Below, in pieces: positions 21,482 through 33,471 of a stretch of 64,000 bases of DNA. Location of the stretch: positions 29,677,783 to 29,741,782 of the forward strand of contig OZ020269.1 of the NCBI GenBank assembly GCA_963971225.1, read 5' to 3'. The translations under genes and the position numbers were made by a program. Position 1 is the stretch's first letter, and each line of letters starts with the position of its first letter. Below the pieces are notes generated by a model. It did not search any database. It had not been told where the DNA came from and worked only from the letters and a program-made list of their open reading frames with translations. The DNA is from Melieria omissa (Eukaryota > Arthropoda > Insecta > Diptera > Ulidiidae).

Positions 21482-23093
21482 ATGTGTTGTAGAAGCTTGA
21501 AAACATTTTTGTGGTCGCTTGGCATTTTATATTTTTGTGGGATTTTCCAAAATGTTCAAAATTTCAAAACCACTCGCCGCACCCAAGTACAAAGTGTTTG
21601 AAATATTTTGAATTTTTGAAAATATTTTACAGCAGCGCTTGTCTTTGCAGATTTTTCAGCCAAAATCATCGCAATTCAGAGTTTTGTCCATGCGATGCAT
21701 TGAGAACGACAAAAGTTTCGTTAAATTTGCCAAATGTATTTTGAAACCGGTAAATCGTACAACGAAGCTGATGACAATGCGCGCAGTGCTGCTGACTCCG
21801 CCAGTCACCCGATCCCATGTAAGCATATATGGACATCATTTGATCAATAACATCTGACATCTGAGATTTGTGCGGGCATTGGAACCCGAGAGAAAAACAT
21901 TTTTTTTTATGACATTGGTCTTTTATTTAACCGTAGATCGAGCTTTGTATCAAAAATGATACATTTGGTTTTTTGTTTTATTATAACTTTTTTCAGAATA
22001 TAATTAATTTAACTATTCTTTGTGACTTTGTTGTGTTGGGATTATGTTTGTTTAAAACCATGTTTCAGACATTTTTAAGAAAGATGTCTTGAGAAAATTG
22101 AAAACTTTATAATTCTCTCCTTTGTATACATAGGATAGGATTCCTTAATTTTTTTTGAAGCTCGATCTACGGTTAAATTATATTTGATTCGGTCAATATT
22201 AAGTTTTATTAACTTTACTGGCTGTTCTCCACGGCTTTGCTTCATGTTGAATTTTTAATTAAGTATGAAAGTGTCAAACAATTGGGTTAGATTTATTCTG
22301 TGTAGTGTTTTCATGCCGATGACTTGTCCAACACTCAATATATATAACACATATATATACAATTCCAAAGATATATGATAAAAGTCTCAGTTATTTGAAG
22401 CTCTTGTCAAACACATTATGTCCTGTTCAGACAGCCAAATAAATTAAGGTAATTTAGCTCTACCAGCAATTCAGCTCTAGCTATACCATAGCTGATTTTC
22501 ATCATTATAGTGGGTGTGGCAAATATTATATAAGCTATGTTTGTAAAATATACCAAAATATTCTCCACTTTACAGTTCACATTTACTGTTTTGAAGAAGG
22601 CCAATGGCTACAAACCCATTGTTATAAATGTCACCATCAACTCCTGTGACTATTTGAGAGACTATTTGAAAGGCAAGCGGACTCCCATTGTCGACTGGTT
22701 TCACAACATTTGGAAGGCGTATACCAACATAAACCACACATGTCCGTACATTGTACGAGCACTGAGAAGACTAAATTGAAATGAAGGATCATGGTTCCTC
22801 GAAATGCCTGTCAAATCGCTAGTAAAAGCTTCATGCATTTTATGGTTGATGTGATTTATATGCGTCGAGGAACAATGGATAACCTAATGTGATGTCGTGT
22901 TTTCTTTCACATCATTTGATTTGAAAATCGTTTCTTTCAGGACGATATGGTGGTTGAGAATTTGCCTATTTCGACTATAACACTGCCTTCACAATTCCCG
23001 GAAGGTGAATACCGCTTTGACCTACTAGTGGATGCATTCGATGTTGTTCGTGGCACTATACAAATGTTTGCTGTAATCAAAGACAAAGTTTAA
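21482..23093 (+). CDS. DUF1091 secreted protein, type B, copy 3
   Basis: Exons: 21482-21586, 21651-21818, 22576-22752 and 22941-23093, all phase 0, giving 200 residues with no stop or frameshift. Exon 1 is a signal peptide (MCCRSLKTF... LYFCGIF). Exon 2 carries LSMRCIENDKSF and ends at RSH|GTAAGC. Exon 3 carries LKKANGYKP, TINSC and NHTCPY before GTACGA; compared with type A it has four extra residues (a YLRDYLKGK stretch). Exon 4 begins DDMVVEN, has PSQFPEGEYRFD and ends IKDKV. Intron 2 holds a TTAA MITE. A poly(A) signal AATAAA is at 23107-23112, directly before a long AAAT-type repeat. Splice sites are better than in type A (intron 1 donor GTACAA). Probably secreted; function unknown beyond the family. 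Confidence 0.85.
21931..22172. mobile_element. TTAA-target MITE in intron 2 of copy 3
   Basis: TTAA at 21927-21930 and 22173-22176; perfect inverted ends ccgtagatcgagctt / aagctcgatctacgg. The same element is in copy 5 (33914-34153), so it entered before the duplication. It has no coding capacity. Confidence 0.85.
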
Positions 23094-23128
23094 AATACAA
23101 AATTGAAATAAAGTATTTCTGCAGACTG

Positions 23129-23485
23129 AACTAATAAATAAAAATAATAAATAAATAAAAAATAAGTAACCAACTAAATAAATAAATAAATAATTTATTA
23201 AATAAATAAATAAATAAAAAATAAATAAATAAATAAATAAATAAAAAAGAAAAGAAAGAAAGAAAGAAAGAAAGAAAGAAGAAGAAGAAGAAATAAATTA
23301 ATAAATAAATGAAAAAATAAATAAATAAATAAATAGATAAATAAATATTTAAGAAAATAAAAAAATTAATTAATAAGGAAATAAATAAAAGATTGAAAAA
23401 TAAATAAAAAATTAATACAAAAATAAAAATAAATAAATAAGTAAATAAATAAATAAAAAAATAAATAAAAAAGTAAATAAAAAAA
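23129..23485. repeat. AAAT-type simple repeat 3' of copy 3
   Basis: Long run of aaat/aata units with a short gaaa and gaa section (about 23250-23292). It starts right after the poly(A) signal of copy 3 and separates it from block Z. A related but differently expanded run follows copy 5. Confidence 0.95.
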
Positions 23486-23529
23486 TAAATGTAAAAGTTT
23501 GTAAAAGTGCCGCGCTGCTATTAATATCC

Positions 23530-24730
23530 ATTTTTCAGATTTCCAAATAATTGCAAACTTTGATTGCCAGAAGTATAGTTGCCAAAGCAGACAGTAAACT
23601 AGTATTCCGTATATGCGACGCAACTTTCAAATGTCGGCCACCAGCCACCAGAAAGAAGAAAGAAACAAAGAAATAAAATGCGTGCCTCGTCAACGCTGCT
23701 TCAAATGTGGTCGATAAATTGTATCGCACACGCCCAGCACTACGCACCGCCTATCACCGACACACAGCAAAGGATGCGCCGTTCCACTTGTTTCGCTATC
23801 GGCCTTTGCGTTCGACAAGTTCAAGGTTCATTTCTTGAGCCGAACCACTTTGCCCACTTGAAATGCGGCTGTGTCCTGTGTGCTGCGACCCATGCAAGCA
23901 GAAAATTCCACTATCCGACAATGATAAATTTTTGACAGCGTCATACGGTAATTTGTATTTAATTGACTCTATCGTGACACACACAGACACAAACACGCAG
24001 ACACACTTCAATAGGCGCACCGTGCTTCTTTGAGTGAGTCTAGTAAATTTATTGCCGGAATCAGCAAACAGTAATCACCAAGAACCAAATTCAAGAAATC
24101 ATTGGAAATAACTGCGAGGCGCGCTGACTGCCATCAATTCGTATGTAGGCGATGCATGCAGCGCTTTAATCAAACATTGGCGCTTTGTGTTTGGGGAGAA
24201 ATCAATAGACTTGTCGAAAGTCAAATAGCAGCCAGCGGGAAATATGGCAAACGGCACGCAGAACGGCAGCACGCGACTGATGGGCGCATCCGTTGACGTG
24301 TCAACTATTTGCATACGCACACACGTTTGTGTGTGTGTGTGTGTATTGTTCAAATGTTGTAAGTACTCGTTGGAAAATTTGCATACGATCGATGCGAAAA
24401 AGCCTTTAAGGCGACTATGCAAAGACTCAGAATGCTGCAGATTTTGTTAGTCCAATTGAATTAAATTTTGTGTATTATATGAGTGCATGTGGATCTGTAT
24501 GTGTGTTTGTGTATGTGAGAGTTAAGTTGGGCAGTTAATCTTATGACGCCTGACTAAATACAATTTCCTGATTCGTTGCTTTCCGGTGGTTGTAAATTGA
24601 AGGCTTAAGCTAACAACAACTTAAGCCAATGCTATTTTCTAAATCTTCCAAAGTTTCAAGCGCCAGCTGAAGGCCATTGGGGAAGCTAACAGTGTAAGTG
24701 GTTCAAGGCCTTTAAATGGGCCAAATAAAA
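23530..24730. repeat. Conserved non-coding block Z, copy 2
   Basis: Counterpart of 8690-9800. The region around 24102-24420 differs from unit 1 mainly in the length of its GT repeat and a few substitutions. Confidence 0.6.
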
Positions 24731-24984
24731 TTGACAAAAAAAAATTTAAATTAATTATGTAATTAATTTCATTAAAATTACAAAAATTGTCACACAAATT
24801 TGAAAGAGCCAAGGCACGACAAGCAAAACTTCAAACTTATTTTTTTCTAAACTCTTTTTTCGAACGGTTTCACGGTTTTTTATCTTAAGATCTACAAAAC
24901 TGATAGACTTAAAATTTTTCATATATCTCCAAAGCAAAAGCCTGCATAGTTCTGATTCATCGAGTCATGAAAGTAGGCGAATAA

Positions 24985-25450
24985 CACCGTGCGACAAAAA
25001 TTAAAAAAATTGTTCACACCGAAAAAAATCATATGGGCGTGAAACTAAAGACTAAACATAGTAATATTGCGTACTCAGTTTTTCATTTCTAAATCCTTTG
25101 TCTTTTTAAAAGGACTTCAAAATTATGAAGCGGATAACAAATTTAAAAAATTTAAAAAATAATTTACCTCGTTAGAATATGGCGACATGTATATCAAATG
25201 AAAGAGGAAAAGCTCAAGAATTTAAATAAAGTTTACATTTTATCTATTTGTACAAATAGGATATGAAGATATCCTTGATAATTTATATAGAATTTTCTTG
25301 AAAAGTAAGTATGTTAAAACCCAAAATCTCCTTGATCACGTGTCAAAATTTTATTATTCTCGCTTCATTGATTTTGTATCTTTTTATTATTTAAAATACT
25401 GATACTCAAATAAATTAGAATTTTTGAACCCATAAAGTTAGAGTAATAGT
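24985..25450 (+). repeat. Dispersed repeat CACCGTGCGAC, copy 3
   Basis: Unit 2 counterpart of 10062-10560, slightly shorter because of an internal deletion near 25265. Confidence 0.55.
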
Positions 25451-25718
25451 AGTAATAATAGTTTCCAAGTTACGACGGTCACGCTTCTACTGGACAGACT
25501 GTAAATTGCGGAAGATTACTTTGCTGCTTGCGTTGTCAACCACACCTTCGCCAATCAAAGTTTGTAACTGTTTGAGAATTTAAAACATATATATTAGTGG
25601 CAGCAGGACGCTTGCACTTTTACATTCCGATCGCCATTCCAGCATTGCGGCTTTCACCACCCTTGTATTTATTAGGACTTACAGTTTTGATACTAAATCT
25701 TAATTTTCAATTCCAATT

Positions 25719-27138
25719 TTAGTCATTGATCACAGCAAACACCTGCACAGTTGCACGAACAATGTCGAAGGCATCCACTAGTATGTCAAAGCGGTATTCA
25801 CCTTCCGGGAATTGTGAAGGCAGTGTTATAGTCGAAATAGGCATATTCTCAACCACCATATCGTCCTGAAAGATACGATTTTTAAATGAAATCATGTGAA
25901 ATAAATCACGAAACCACATCGAGTGATCCATTGTTCCTCGATGTACATAAATTACTTTTACCGTCAAATGCATGGAAGTTTTACCAGCGATTCGACGGTC
26001 ATTTCGAGGAATTATGATTCTTGATTTCAATTCAGTTTACTCAGTGGTCGTACATAGTAAGGACATGTGTGGTTTATGTTCGTATACGGCCGCCATATGT
26101 TGTAGAACCAGTCGAAAATGGCATTCCGCTTGCCTCTCAAATAGTCACAGGAGTCAATAGTGACATTTATAACAAAGGGTTTGTAGCCATTCGCCTTTTT
26201 CCAAACGGTGAATTGAAGCTGTAATGCATAGAATCCTGAATAATTGAGTGGCGTAATAAAGTTAATCAAACCGATTAATGATCGAATCAAACATGGAATT
26301 GGGTTCAAGGCTTAAACATTAATTAATGGTATTGTCAACTGTGTATCGTACTTCTAATCAGGGTTGCCAGTTAAGGTTGTCAGTCAGTTAAGCATTACAT
26401 TCAACCATTTGCTGATAATTTCATGTCCGTCATCTTACTTACTTATGTTGGTTCTAATAGCATACAAATACATTATCGATCAGTCATAGAAATCCTTAAA
26501 GTTTTCTGGGCCGTTTCACCAGGTTTGTTTGGCAGTTCAGGAAGTATTGTTGTTAGAAAACGGAAACAACTGTTTCGCAACTGTTTAGCCGTAGGGTTTA
26601 CTGATTTGTTGGTTACTGATTAATTGGCATATTACCCACCAATCCAATCCACTGTCTACCGGAATTATCAGACAAGCTGATTGCGTGCAACCCAGTCTGT
26701 TGGGAATGGACTAACTGATAGTAGGAGAAAACTGATTCTTGAGTTTCGTGTGGCCAGAAAGCATTTTTGATGATGTGATGTAGAAATGTGCTTACATGGG
26801 ATCGGGTGACTGGCGGTTTTAGCAGCACCACGCGCACATTCAGCAGTTTCAAAGTTCGGTTCACCGGTTTCAGGCTGCAATTGGCAAACTTATTAAAACT
26901 TTTGTCGTTCTCAGTGCACCGCAAGGACAAAAGTTTTAGTGTCGATAATTTTGGTGAAAAAACCTGTAAAGACAAGCGCATTGCTCTGGAAAATTGTACA
27001 AATTTGAAAAATTTACAGCTCCATGTTACGAACATTGATGCGGCGAGCGGCCTTCGAATTGGTCACATTTTGAATAGTCCCACAAATATATAAAAAACAC
27101 AGCGTTAAGCAGAATGTTGTAAAGCATTTGCAACACAT
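25719..27138 (-). CDS. DUF1091 secreted protein, type A, copy 4
   Basis: Exons on the minus strand: 27034-27138, 26796-26963, 26054-26218 and 25719-25865, giving 194 residues, all joins phase 0. Exon 1 is a signal peptide starting MCCKCFTTF. Exon 2 has LSLRCTENDKSF-KFANC and ends RSH|GTAAGC. Exon 3 has KKANGYKPF, TIDSCDYLRGK and NHTCPY before GTACGA. Exon 4 starts DDMVVEN, has PSQFPEGEYRFD and ends FAVIND. Introns are 70, 577 and 188 bases; intron 2 is shorter than in copy 2. In exon 3, DYL-RGK and NHTCPY are closer to type B than copies 1 and 2 are, which may point to some conversion between types. No inactivating change is seen. Confidence 0.82.
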
Positions 27139-27389
27139 TTCAATGGATTGTTACCACAAACTGTTTCAATGTTGTGCGTGTTTAGTAAAGTGATGATAAT
27201 CGTTTGGTGTCATTATGCTCGAAGCATCAAAACGGAAAATGTAATTCATGTTCTGTAGTGTTCTGCATGAAGGGATTGAAAAACATTGAAATGATCAACA
27301 TTTCGTAATGAATTAAATATTACAGCAATCATTTAACACAAGAATACCATCGTTCAATGTTAATTACTTTTTTGGCCCTGAAAGTTTTC

Positions 27390-27480
27390 TCCTGGCGCTT
27401 CTGCCTTCGTCAGTTGGTCACACCGCGGGTTGATAGGGTGTCTTAAAATGGGTTCTTCCAGCAGAGAAGGACTAAGTCGA
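27390..27480 (-). pseudogene. Decayed RTE 3' fragment
   Basis: Counterpart of 12770-12850 in unit 2. Reads in reverse like the RTE C-terminus but with frameshifts. Not a gene. Confidence 0.5.
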
Positions 27481-28204
27481 GTCTTTCTATTTGTCATTGA
27501 ACTTCAACTATGATGTCGAACAACATAATGGGATCCCTATGAGACTTTTCAGCTTTCATTGGTTTACACAATACAAATTTCATGTCCTGGGAATTTAAAT
27601 TGGTTCACTATTGAGCCGGTGCCGAATTGCTATCCTGGAGTGCCATGAGGAAGCTATGGGTCAACTTGGATTGGATAGGGGCAAGAATTGTTTCGGCGCT
27701 GCCAGGTTAAACGCAAAAAAAGACTATGCCTTGTATGTCCCCTCCCACATCAACCAACAGAAATACACAAGTAAGTATTTGACCAGACAGAAAACGGCCG
27801 TTTGTGTAAGCGACACTGTAGATAGTTTAGATCATTTTAGTGTTAACGCACAACGTTTAGAGCAGTGTTATTACGTTCGAAATTGAGAGGTAATAACTTT
27901 TGTAATATTGTAAAAATATATAATTTCAAACATTGTATGTCTGAAATAGTTTTGCGAACGTATAGACACGAATTTAGCTCCTTAACCGTTCTGTGCGTAT
28001 AAGAAGCAAATTGAAAAAAATAAGTATGCCGCATTTCTCTTTAAATGTCATGCAACACAAATAACAAAATCATTCAATGAAATCTATTATTTTCAACAAA
28101 CACCAGTTCTCAGCTTATCGATTGTGATTGTGCTTGTGTGTGTGTGTGTGTATGTGTTGAAATGTACTTTAATTCAGCCAACATTTTCAGCCTTTTTTTT
28201 AAAT

Positions 28205-28998
28205 AACTTTCGAACCCATAAAGTTAGAGTAATGAATTTTGACACGTGATCAAGGAGATTTTGGGTTTTAACATACTTACTTTTCAAGAAAATTCTATAT
28301 AAATTTTCAAGGATATAAATTACTAATAAGGTTTAAGGATTTTATTTTTTATCCCCTACAAAATTTTGAAATCGTTTTAACCCCTTGCTGCCCGGTACCA
28401 GTTCCGCCCATACGATTTTGATAAAATTTCATACACGACCTAGAAGTAACCCAAAATGATCAGAAACAAAATTTCAGCTTTATATCTCTGCACGTAACTG
28501 AGATATTCATTAGGTATTTTGTACCCATTACGCAGCAATAGTAACTTTTTTCCATACTTTGAGAAGTGATCAGCTAAACACGTGAACGAAAGTTGTATTT
28601 TTTACATGTGAGTTAGGAGGCAGTTTGTTGTTAATTTCTAAGGCCGCTACGTTTCGCCAAATTTTCCACCTCCGAAAAATTTACGATTTTTGGAGTCTGG
28701 TAACTCTAGCTAGATGGCGAAATTTTAGGGTGACCTTCACTAGGTTAAGGTAGGTCCATCTTTACCCTAACTATCCCTATCAATGGTTTTGAGAGATCTC
28801 AAACATTGACTTTTTTGTGATTTAAAAAAAAAATCAATATTCATGGGTAAAATTTTACCCATTGGGCAGCAATGGGTTAACAGGACAAAGGATGTCGAAA
28901 TGAAAAGTTGAGTACGCAGTATTACTATATTTGGTCTCTAGTTTCACGCACATATGGATTTTTCCCGGTGTGAAAAATGCTGTCGCACGGTGTAATAA
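28205..28998 (-). repeat. Dispersed repeat CACCGTGCGAC, copy 4 (interrupted)
   Basis: Counterpart of 14590-14880, split by the MITE at 28381-28876. Opposite in orientation to the copy at 24985-25450 on the other side of gene copy 4. Confidence 0.55.
28381..28876. mobile_element. piggyBac-like TTAA MITE, unit 2 only
   Basis: TTAA at 28377-28380 and 28877-28880; ends CCCCTTGCTGCCC and GGGCAGCAATGGG (one mismatch in inverse). Unit 1 has the single TTAA at 14762-14765, a precise empty site. The 496-bp interior has no convincing coding frame. Confidence 0.88.
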
Positions 28999-29856
28999 AT
29001 CTAACATCAGGTGCTTGAAACCTACCTGCTGCCAGTTTTTTCATTTCAATATTGTTTTATAATTTCACTACAAGTGATAGCCGCACTAAGACTAATTAAT
29101 AAAAATTACAGTTCACTTCTTGCACATATATAGAACTGCTTCAATCGTAGTCACTTCAGCGAGACTTTTTTTATTGGAATGACAAACATGGATTTAAAAA
29201 TCCGTGAATTTTGTATTGAAATTATTCTTTTGTTAATTTCTTAAACTTGAAACTTGCATAAAGATTCGAGATAAAAAAATAATAAAATAAAAACTTTCCA
29301 TAAAGAAATCATGAAAATACCTAAATAACATTCTTTACTACACCAGAAAACCGAAACATATAGAGACAACTTTTTCTATCGCTGTGGTTCTATGTTGAAC
29401 AGCGAGTCTGAGGTTGAAACTTCGAGCCTGGGCTTAGCCAGCACGAAATATAAATGAATGCTAATAATTTTTCTTTCTTTTCTTTTCCTTTGCATACTAT
29501 TTGCAATCTTCTTAGCGTAAATTTATTTCCTATGATAAATACATAATAGCCCTATTCATAATTTTGCGCATTTAAGGTTGCAAATCTATGCACTAGCAAA
29601 CATTTGCCATCAACAGTGAGTGGTGTTTAGTTTGCAATATTTGTTGGAAAATTCACAGTTATTGGGAATGCACTGCAAAGATTATGTAAAGTAGCGACCT
29701 TTCCTATAAACTATGGGTTCTAAGTGTTGCATACTTACAAGGGTGTAGCAAATGCATTTCTGTGTATTTCGTTAATTTAGAGTAAAAATATGCTACACCA
29801 ATCTGCAAATGCTACAATGCGAGACAGTTGGCACAAGATTGTGAATAGGGCTAATA

Positions 29857-30765
29857 TCAGGTGTACAACTTTGCTTCCGCCGTTTTCCGATAGGTGGCTG
29901 TACCGGCTGAGGCTGGTTGAAATGCATAGATGGTAATGCCTTTAAAGTGAGTGTGGACAGTGCCTAACGAATTGTCATCGCCGTTTCAGTGACAGTTGTT
30001 TTTGTTTTCGTATTATTCACGCTCGAAAATGTCCGTTTATGTGCCCAATTCTCGCCATTTGCGGGAAGTTTTACTTTTCTGTTACAATTCGAAAAAAAAT
30101 GCAGCTGAAGCGCATCGAATGCTCTCAGAAACTTACGGTGATGCTGCTCTGAGTGAAAGAACATGTCGGGAGTGGTTTAAACGTTTTAAAAATGGTGATT
30201 TCGATGTCGAAGACAAACATGGTGGTGGAAGAGAAAAAACCTTCAAAGATGAACAACTAGAAGCATTGCTTGATGAAGATTCGTGCCAAACCCAAGAAGA
30301 GCTTGCCGAATCGTTGGGAGTGAGTCAGCAAGCCATTTCAAAACGTCTCAAGGCCCTGGGCATGATTCAGAAAGAAGGAAACTGGGTGCCGTACGAGTTG
30401 AAACCGAGGGACATCGAGCAAAAGTGGTCAAAAAGTACCTGGAAACGCTGAAATGGGAAGTCTTGCCCCACCCGCCGTATTCCCCAGATGTCGCCCCTTC
30501 TGACTTCCACCTATTCCGTTCGATGGCACACGGCCTGGCAGATCAACATTTTCAATCCTTCGAAGAATTGGAAAAATGGATTGCTTCATGGATAGCGTCA
30601 AAAGAGGACTCCATTTTTCGAGCCTGGATCCGAAAATTGCCGGAAAGATGGGAGAAAGTTGTCGCTAGCGACGGACAATACTTTGAATAATACATCTGTA
30701 AGCACTTTTTCGCAATAAAGCTTTTAATTTTGGAAAAAACGGCGGAAGCAAAGTTGTACACCTGA
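29857..30765 (+). mobile_element. Internally deleted mauritiana-type mariner (copy M3), unit 2 only
   Basis: TCAGGTGTACAACTTTGC and its inverse are flanked by TA at 29855-29856 and 30766-30767; unit 1 holds the empty site near 15730 with a single TA. At 909 bp it is the longest copy here. The N-terminal two helix-turn-helix motifs are intact from 30029 (MSVYVPNSRH ... VSQQAISKRLKALG ... YELKPRDIE). A deletion then removes the first two catalytic Asp and joins the C-terminal YSPDVAPSDFHLF part out of frame. It is non-autonomous but could still make a DNA-binding fragment. Confidence 0.92.
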
Positions 30766-31635
30766 TATTTTTCACGTTGATGATTGTTGGGCGATTATTG
30801 TTTAATCGTACAAAAAATTATTATTTTGAATGATTTTTTCTTTTGCCTTCTGTGACTATTATAAGTAAACGTTTGGTTTCTGTTTTTGATTGTGAATGGC
30901 CAACAAAAATCAATAAAAAGTTGTTTGTTCTAACATATTTGATGATTTTGATTTGGCAATTTTGAATTAAAAATCATTAAATGTCAAACAAAACGGCTTT
31001 AACACTGGAATACTAAACTTACTTGGAAATTGTTTTGCAAATGTTCGCAATGTTCGCCGGATCAACTAACAGACATAAAGTCCAAGTTGAGGGATCTTCA
31101 AAATTGGTCAGTTGGTCAAATCGGTTGCGTAATTTCCAAGATATAATGTTTCCTCACTAAATATTATAACTGCCACATTTACAAGATGTCAGCTATTTTT
31201 ATTAAAAATTGCTACTTTTGCATGGCAGCCCCCTCAAAAGTTGGATATAGAAGGCAGGCATACTTGTGGTAAACTTTTAGAATGGAAAATATATATGGGG
31301 TCAGTCTAACATTTGACTCCAGTGCAATGAGAGCACTCATGTTATTCATCATTCAACCTTTTTTAAGTGTTCAAAAAATCTAGCTGGTCCATCATGAATT
31401 TTAACCCTCTAAGAGCAATTTCTGAGCAGATGTGAAGAATTTTGACAATTTTCATTTATTTCCTCATGCATTTTTCACCACACTTCATGAAATAAGATAT
31501 GTTGGAGTATCAACAACCCACTGTTACAACACAGAAACATCTCTTTTGCATAACTCTATGTAGGCCTGACCAGACCTATACATAGGAAAACGTGTATAAA
31601 ATTAAAATTTCGATATAGTACCACAACTTACTTAA

Positions 31636-31854
31636 CACTAGAATGCCCGAGGGAGTCATTTTGACTCCATTGAGGTCTTTTATTTTTTAAATTATTCAAA
31701 ACACTATACGTACCAGAATTACACTGTAATTTAATTTCAACAGCAAAAGCCACTGACAATAACTGTACAGTAGTTATGAATTCAAACAAGGCAATTATTA
31801 ACACTAGAATGCCCGAAAATCTGACATACCTAAAATGCCTCGGGCATTCTAGTG
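31636..31854. mobile_element. TTAA MITE with CACTAGAA ends, unit 2 only
   Basis: TTAA at 31632-31635 and 31855-31858; ends CACTAGAATGCCCGAGG and CCTCGGGCATTCTAGTG are perfect inverses. A third, direct copy of the end sequence lies inside (about 31798). The empty site is the single TTAA at 19725-19728 in unit 1. A related element is at 63198-63373. Confidence 0.88.
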
Positions 31855-31921
31855 TTAAAATGGCCCAATAAGGAAGGGCAAACTGCGCCTCGGACAGTTT
31901 GGAATATTAGTTATAAGTAAC

Positions 31922-32254
31922 AATTCTCCAGAGTTTTAGTCCTTAATAGTTTATCTCAAATTTTTAGTATAATTAATAAATTAATTAAGGTTAATGTTAA
32001 ACTAGTTATCCGATTTGGATGGATTTGGAAAACTTAGACGCATTACCAGAAAAATCAATGGCACTCAAGAGTGAATATAACCTCAAAAAATTGTTTTTGT
32101 TCTTTTTAAAAAATGTTTTTATTAAGTTAGAATTTTGGTACAATTACCAACATTTTGTATATTTTCCTCATAAAGTTTTTTCAATATTTATTTAAGTTTT
32201 TTCCCACCTGCGTCATACTTAAAAAAATATTTTTTTAATTTTTTTTTTAATTTT
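31922..32254. repeat. Segment inverted relative to unit 1
   Basis: Reverse complement of 19837-20196: both contain the ggtaatgcgtctaag / cttagacgcattacc and the gtatgacgcaggtgg / cccacctgcgtcatac stretches in opposite orientation, while flanks are collinear. No gene inside. Confidence 0.75.
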
Positions 32255-32715
32255 GTATTTTTTTTTAGGTTATGTTTGTCGTACAGTCACAAAAAGTTTT
32301 TCTCTGACTTTCTGATATAGTTTTTAACAACGCATATTTCCTACAGAATTTCTATTAACCTGCGTAATACTTAGAAAAACGAAATGTCAAAATTTTTCCT
32401 TTTTAGGTTATGTTTCTGATATAGTGAAAGACAAATTTTGGAAAATTATATATATTTTTAAAAACTATATAATTGTGGCGATTAGTTGAAGACAACCTGA
32501 AATTTCATGTTCCTACTGGTTTATTTGTATACATATAAAAAAATTGCATCAAAGTGGTTAATAGGTTTGGCCAGATAAATTTTGTTCACAAATAGTACAA
32601 AAATTTAAATGAAATACATATTTTAATTGTAAATAAAGCAAAAACTAACTAACTTTAGTGCCATATGAAATTTTTTTTTGGGGCATTTTGGAGTTAACCA
32701 TAACTATTAATAACT

Positions 32716-33223
32716 ATGATCAATAAGTACCGGGACTGTGTATTTTAAATTTTTCGCCGTTGCCCGATGCAGGTAAAAACATTTTTTTTAGGTCGGTAGG
32801 ACCTTAACTGACATCTGTGTCAAATTTTTGTTTGGCAGCTGTTAGCGTCAGTCAACTTTTTGTACTTCGTCGCATTTTACAATGGATAATTTTGTTGATC
32901 AACGTATTTGTTTGAAATTTTGTAACACTTTATTCGCGATTATTTGAACAAACACAGTGTGAATATCTTCGATCAGGCCCCCTATTCTCCAGATATGGCA
33001 CCATGTGACTTTTTCCTGTTCTCCCGACTCAAGTTACCGCTTTGTGGAAAGAGATTTGAGTCCATAGAGGTCATAAAAGAAAATGCGACACGAGAGCTGA
33101 AGGCCATACCTGCTTCGGCTTACCAGAAGTGCATGGACGATTGGATTAAGCGTTGGCATATGTGTATTGCTTCAGATGGGGCTTATTTTGAAGGGGGACA
33201 CAGTCCCGGTACTTATTGATCAT
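32716..33223 (+). mobile_element. Second mariner family, internally deleted (unit 2 copy)
   Basis: Counterpart of 20711-21233, with the same deletion structure and the same C-terminal transposase piece (YSPDMAPCDFFLF; here P where unit 1 has L). Shared ancestry through the segmental duplication, not a new insertion. Confidence 0.85.
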
Positions 33224-33471
33224 GGTGTATATTCGTATTCATATTCATTTAGATTGCAATTTGCAAAATCATTATATTTCAATCGATACTTTAGTTGCTG
33301 TTACATTAAGCGGAACGAGTCTGGACGTCAACTGTACATTAAATAACATGCAATCTCTGTTTTGTAGGCACATCGACTGCAACAACGGCTGAAGTGTAAT
33401 CACACCGAATGGTTATAGTCACAGTTGGTCGCGCATAATATCGGAACATTTGGTCGAAACAATCCGTTAAA

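Larger units (their letters stand above)
8680..23520. repeat. Segmental duplication unit 1
   Basis: Sequence from about 8680 reappears at about 23520 and again, for the first 1.1 kb only, at about 35500. Matching points 9200, 24102 and 36080 give periods of 14902 and 11978 bases. Unit 1 holds a type A gene on the minus strand and a type B gene on the plus strand. It is longer than unit 2 mainly because of a LINE (16330-19438) and a 1-kb TTAA element (13356-14364). Confidence 0.85.

Noticed and set aside
23366..23623. Phe/Tyr/Leu-rich frames over 23366-23623 and 35166-35605
   Set aside because: They are translations of the AAAT-type simple repeat.
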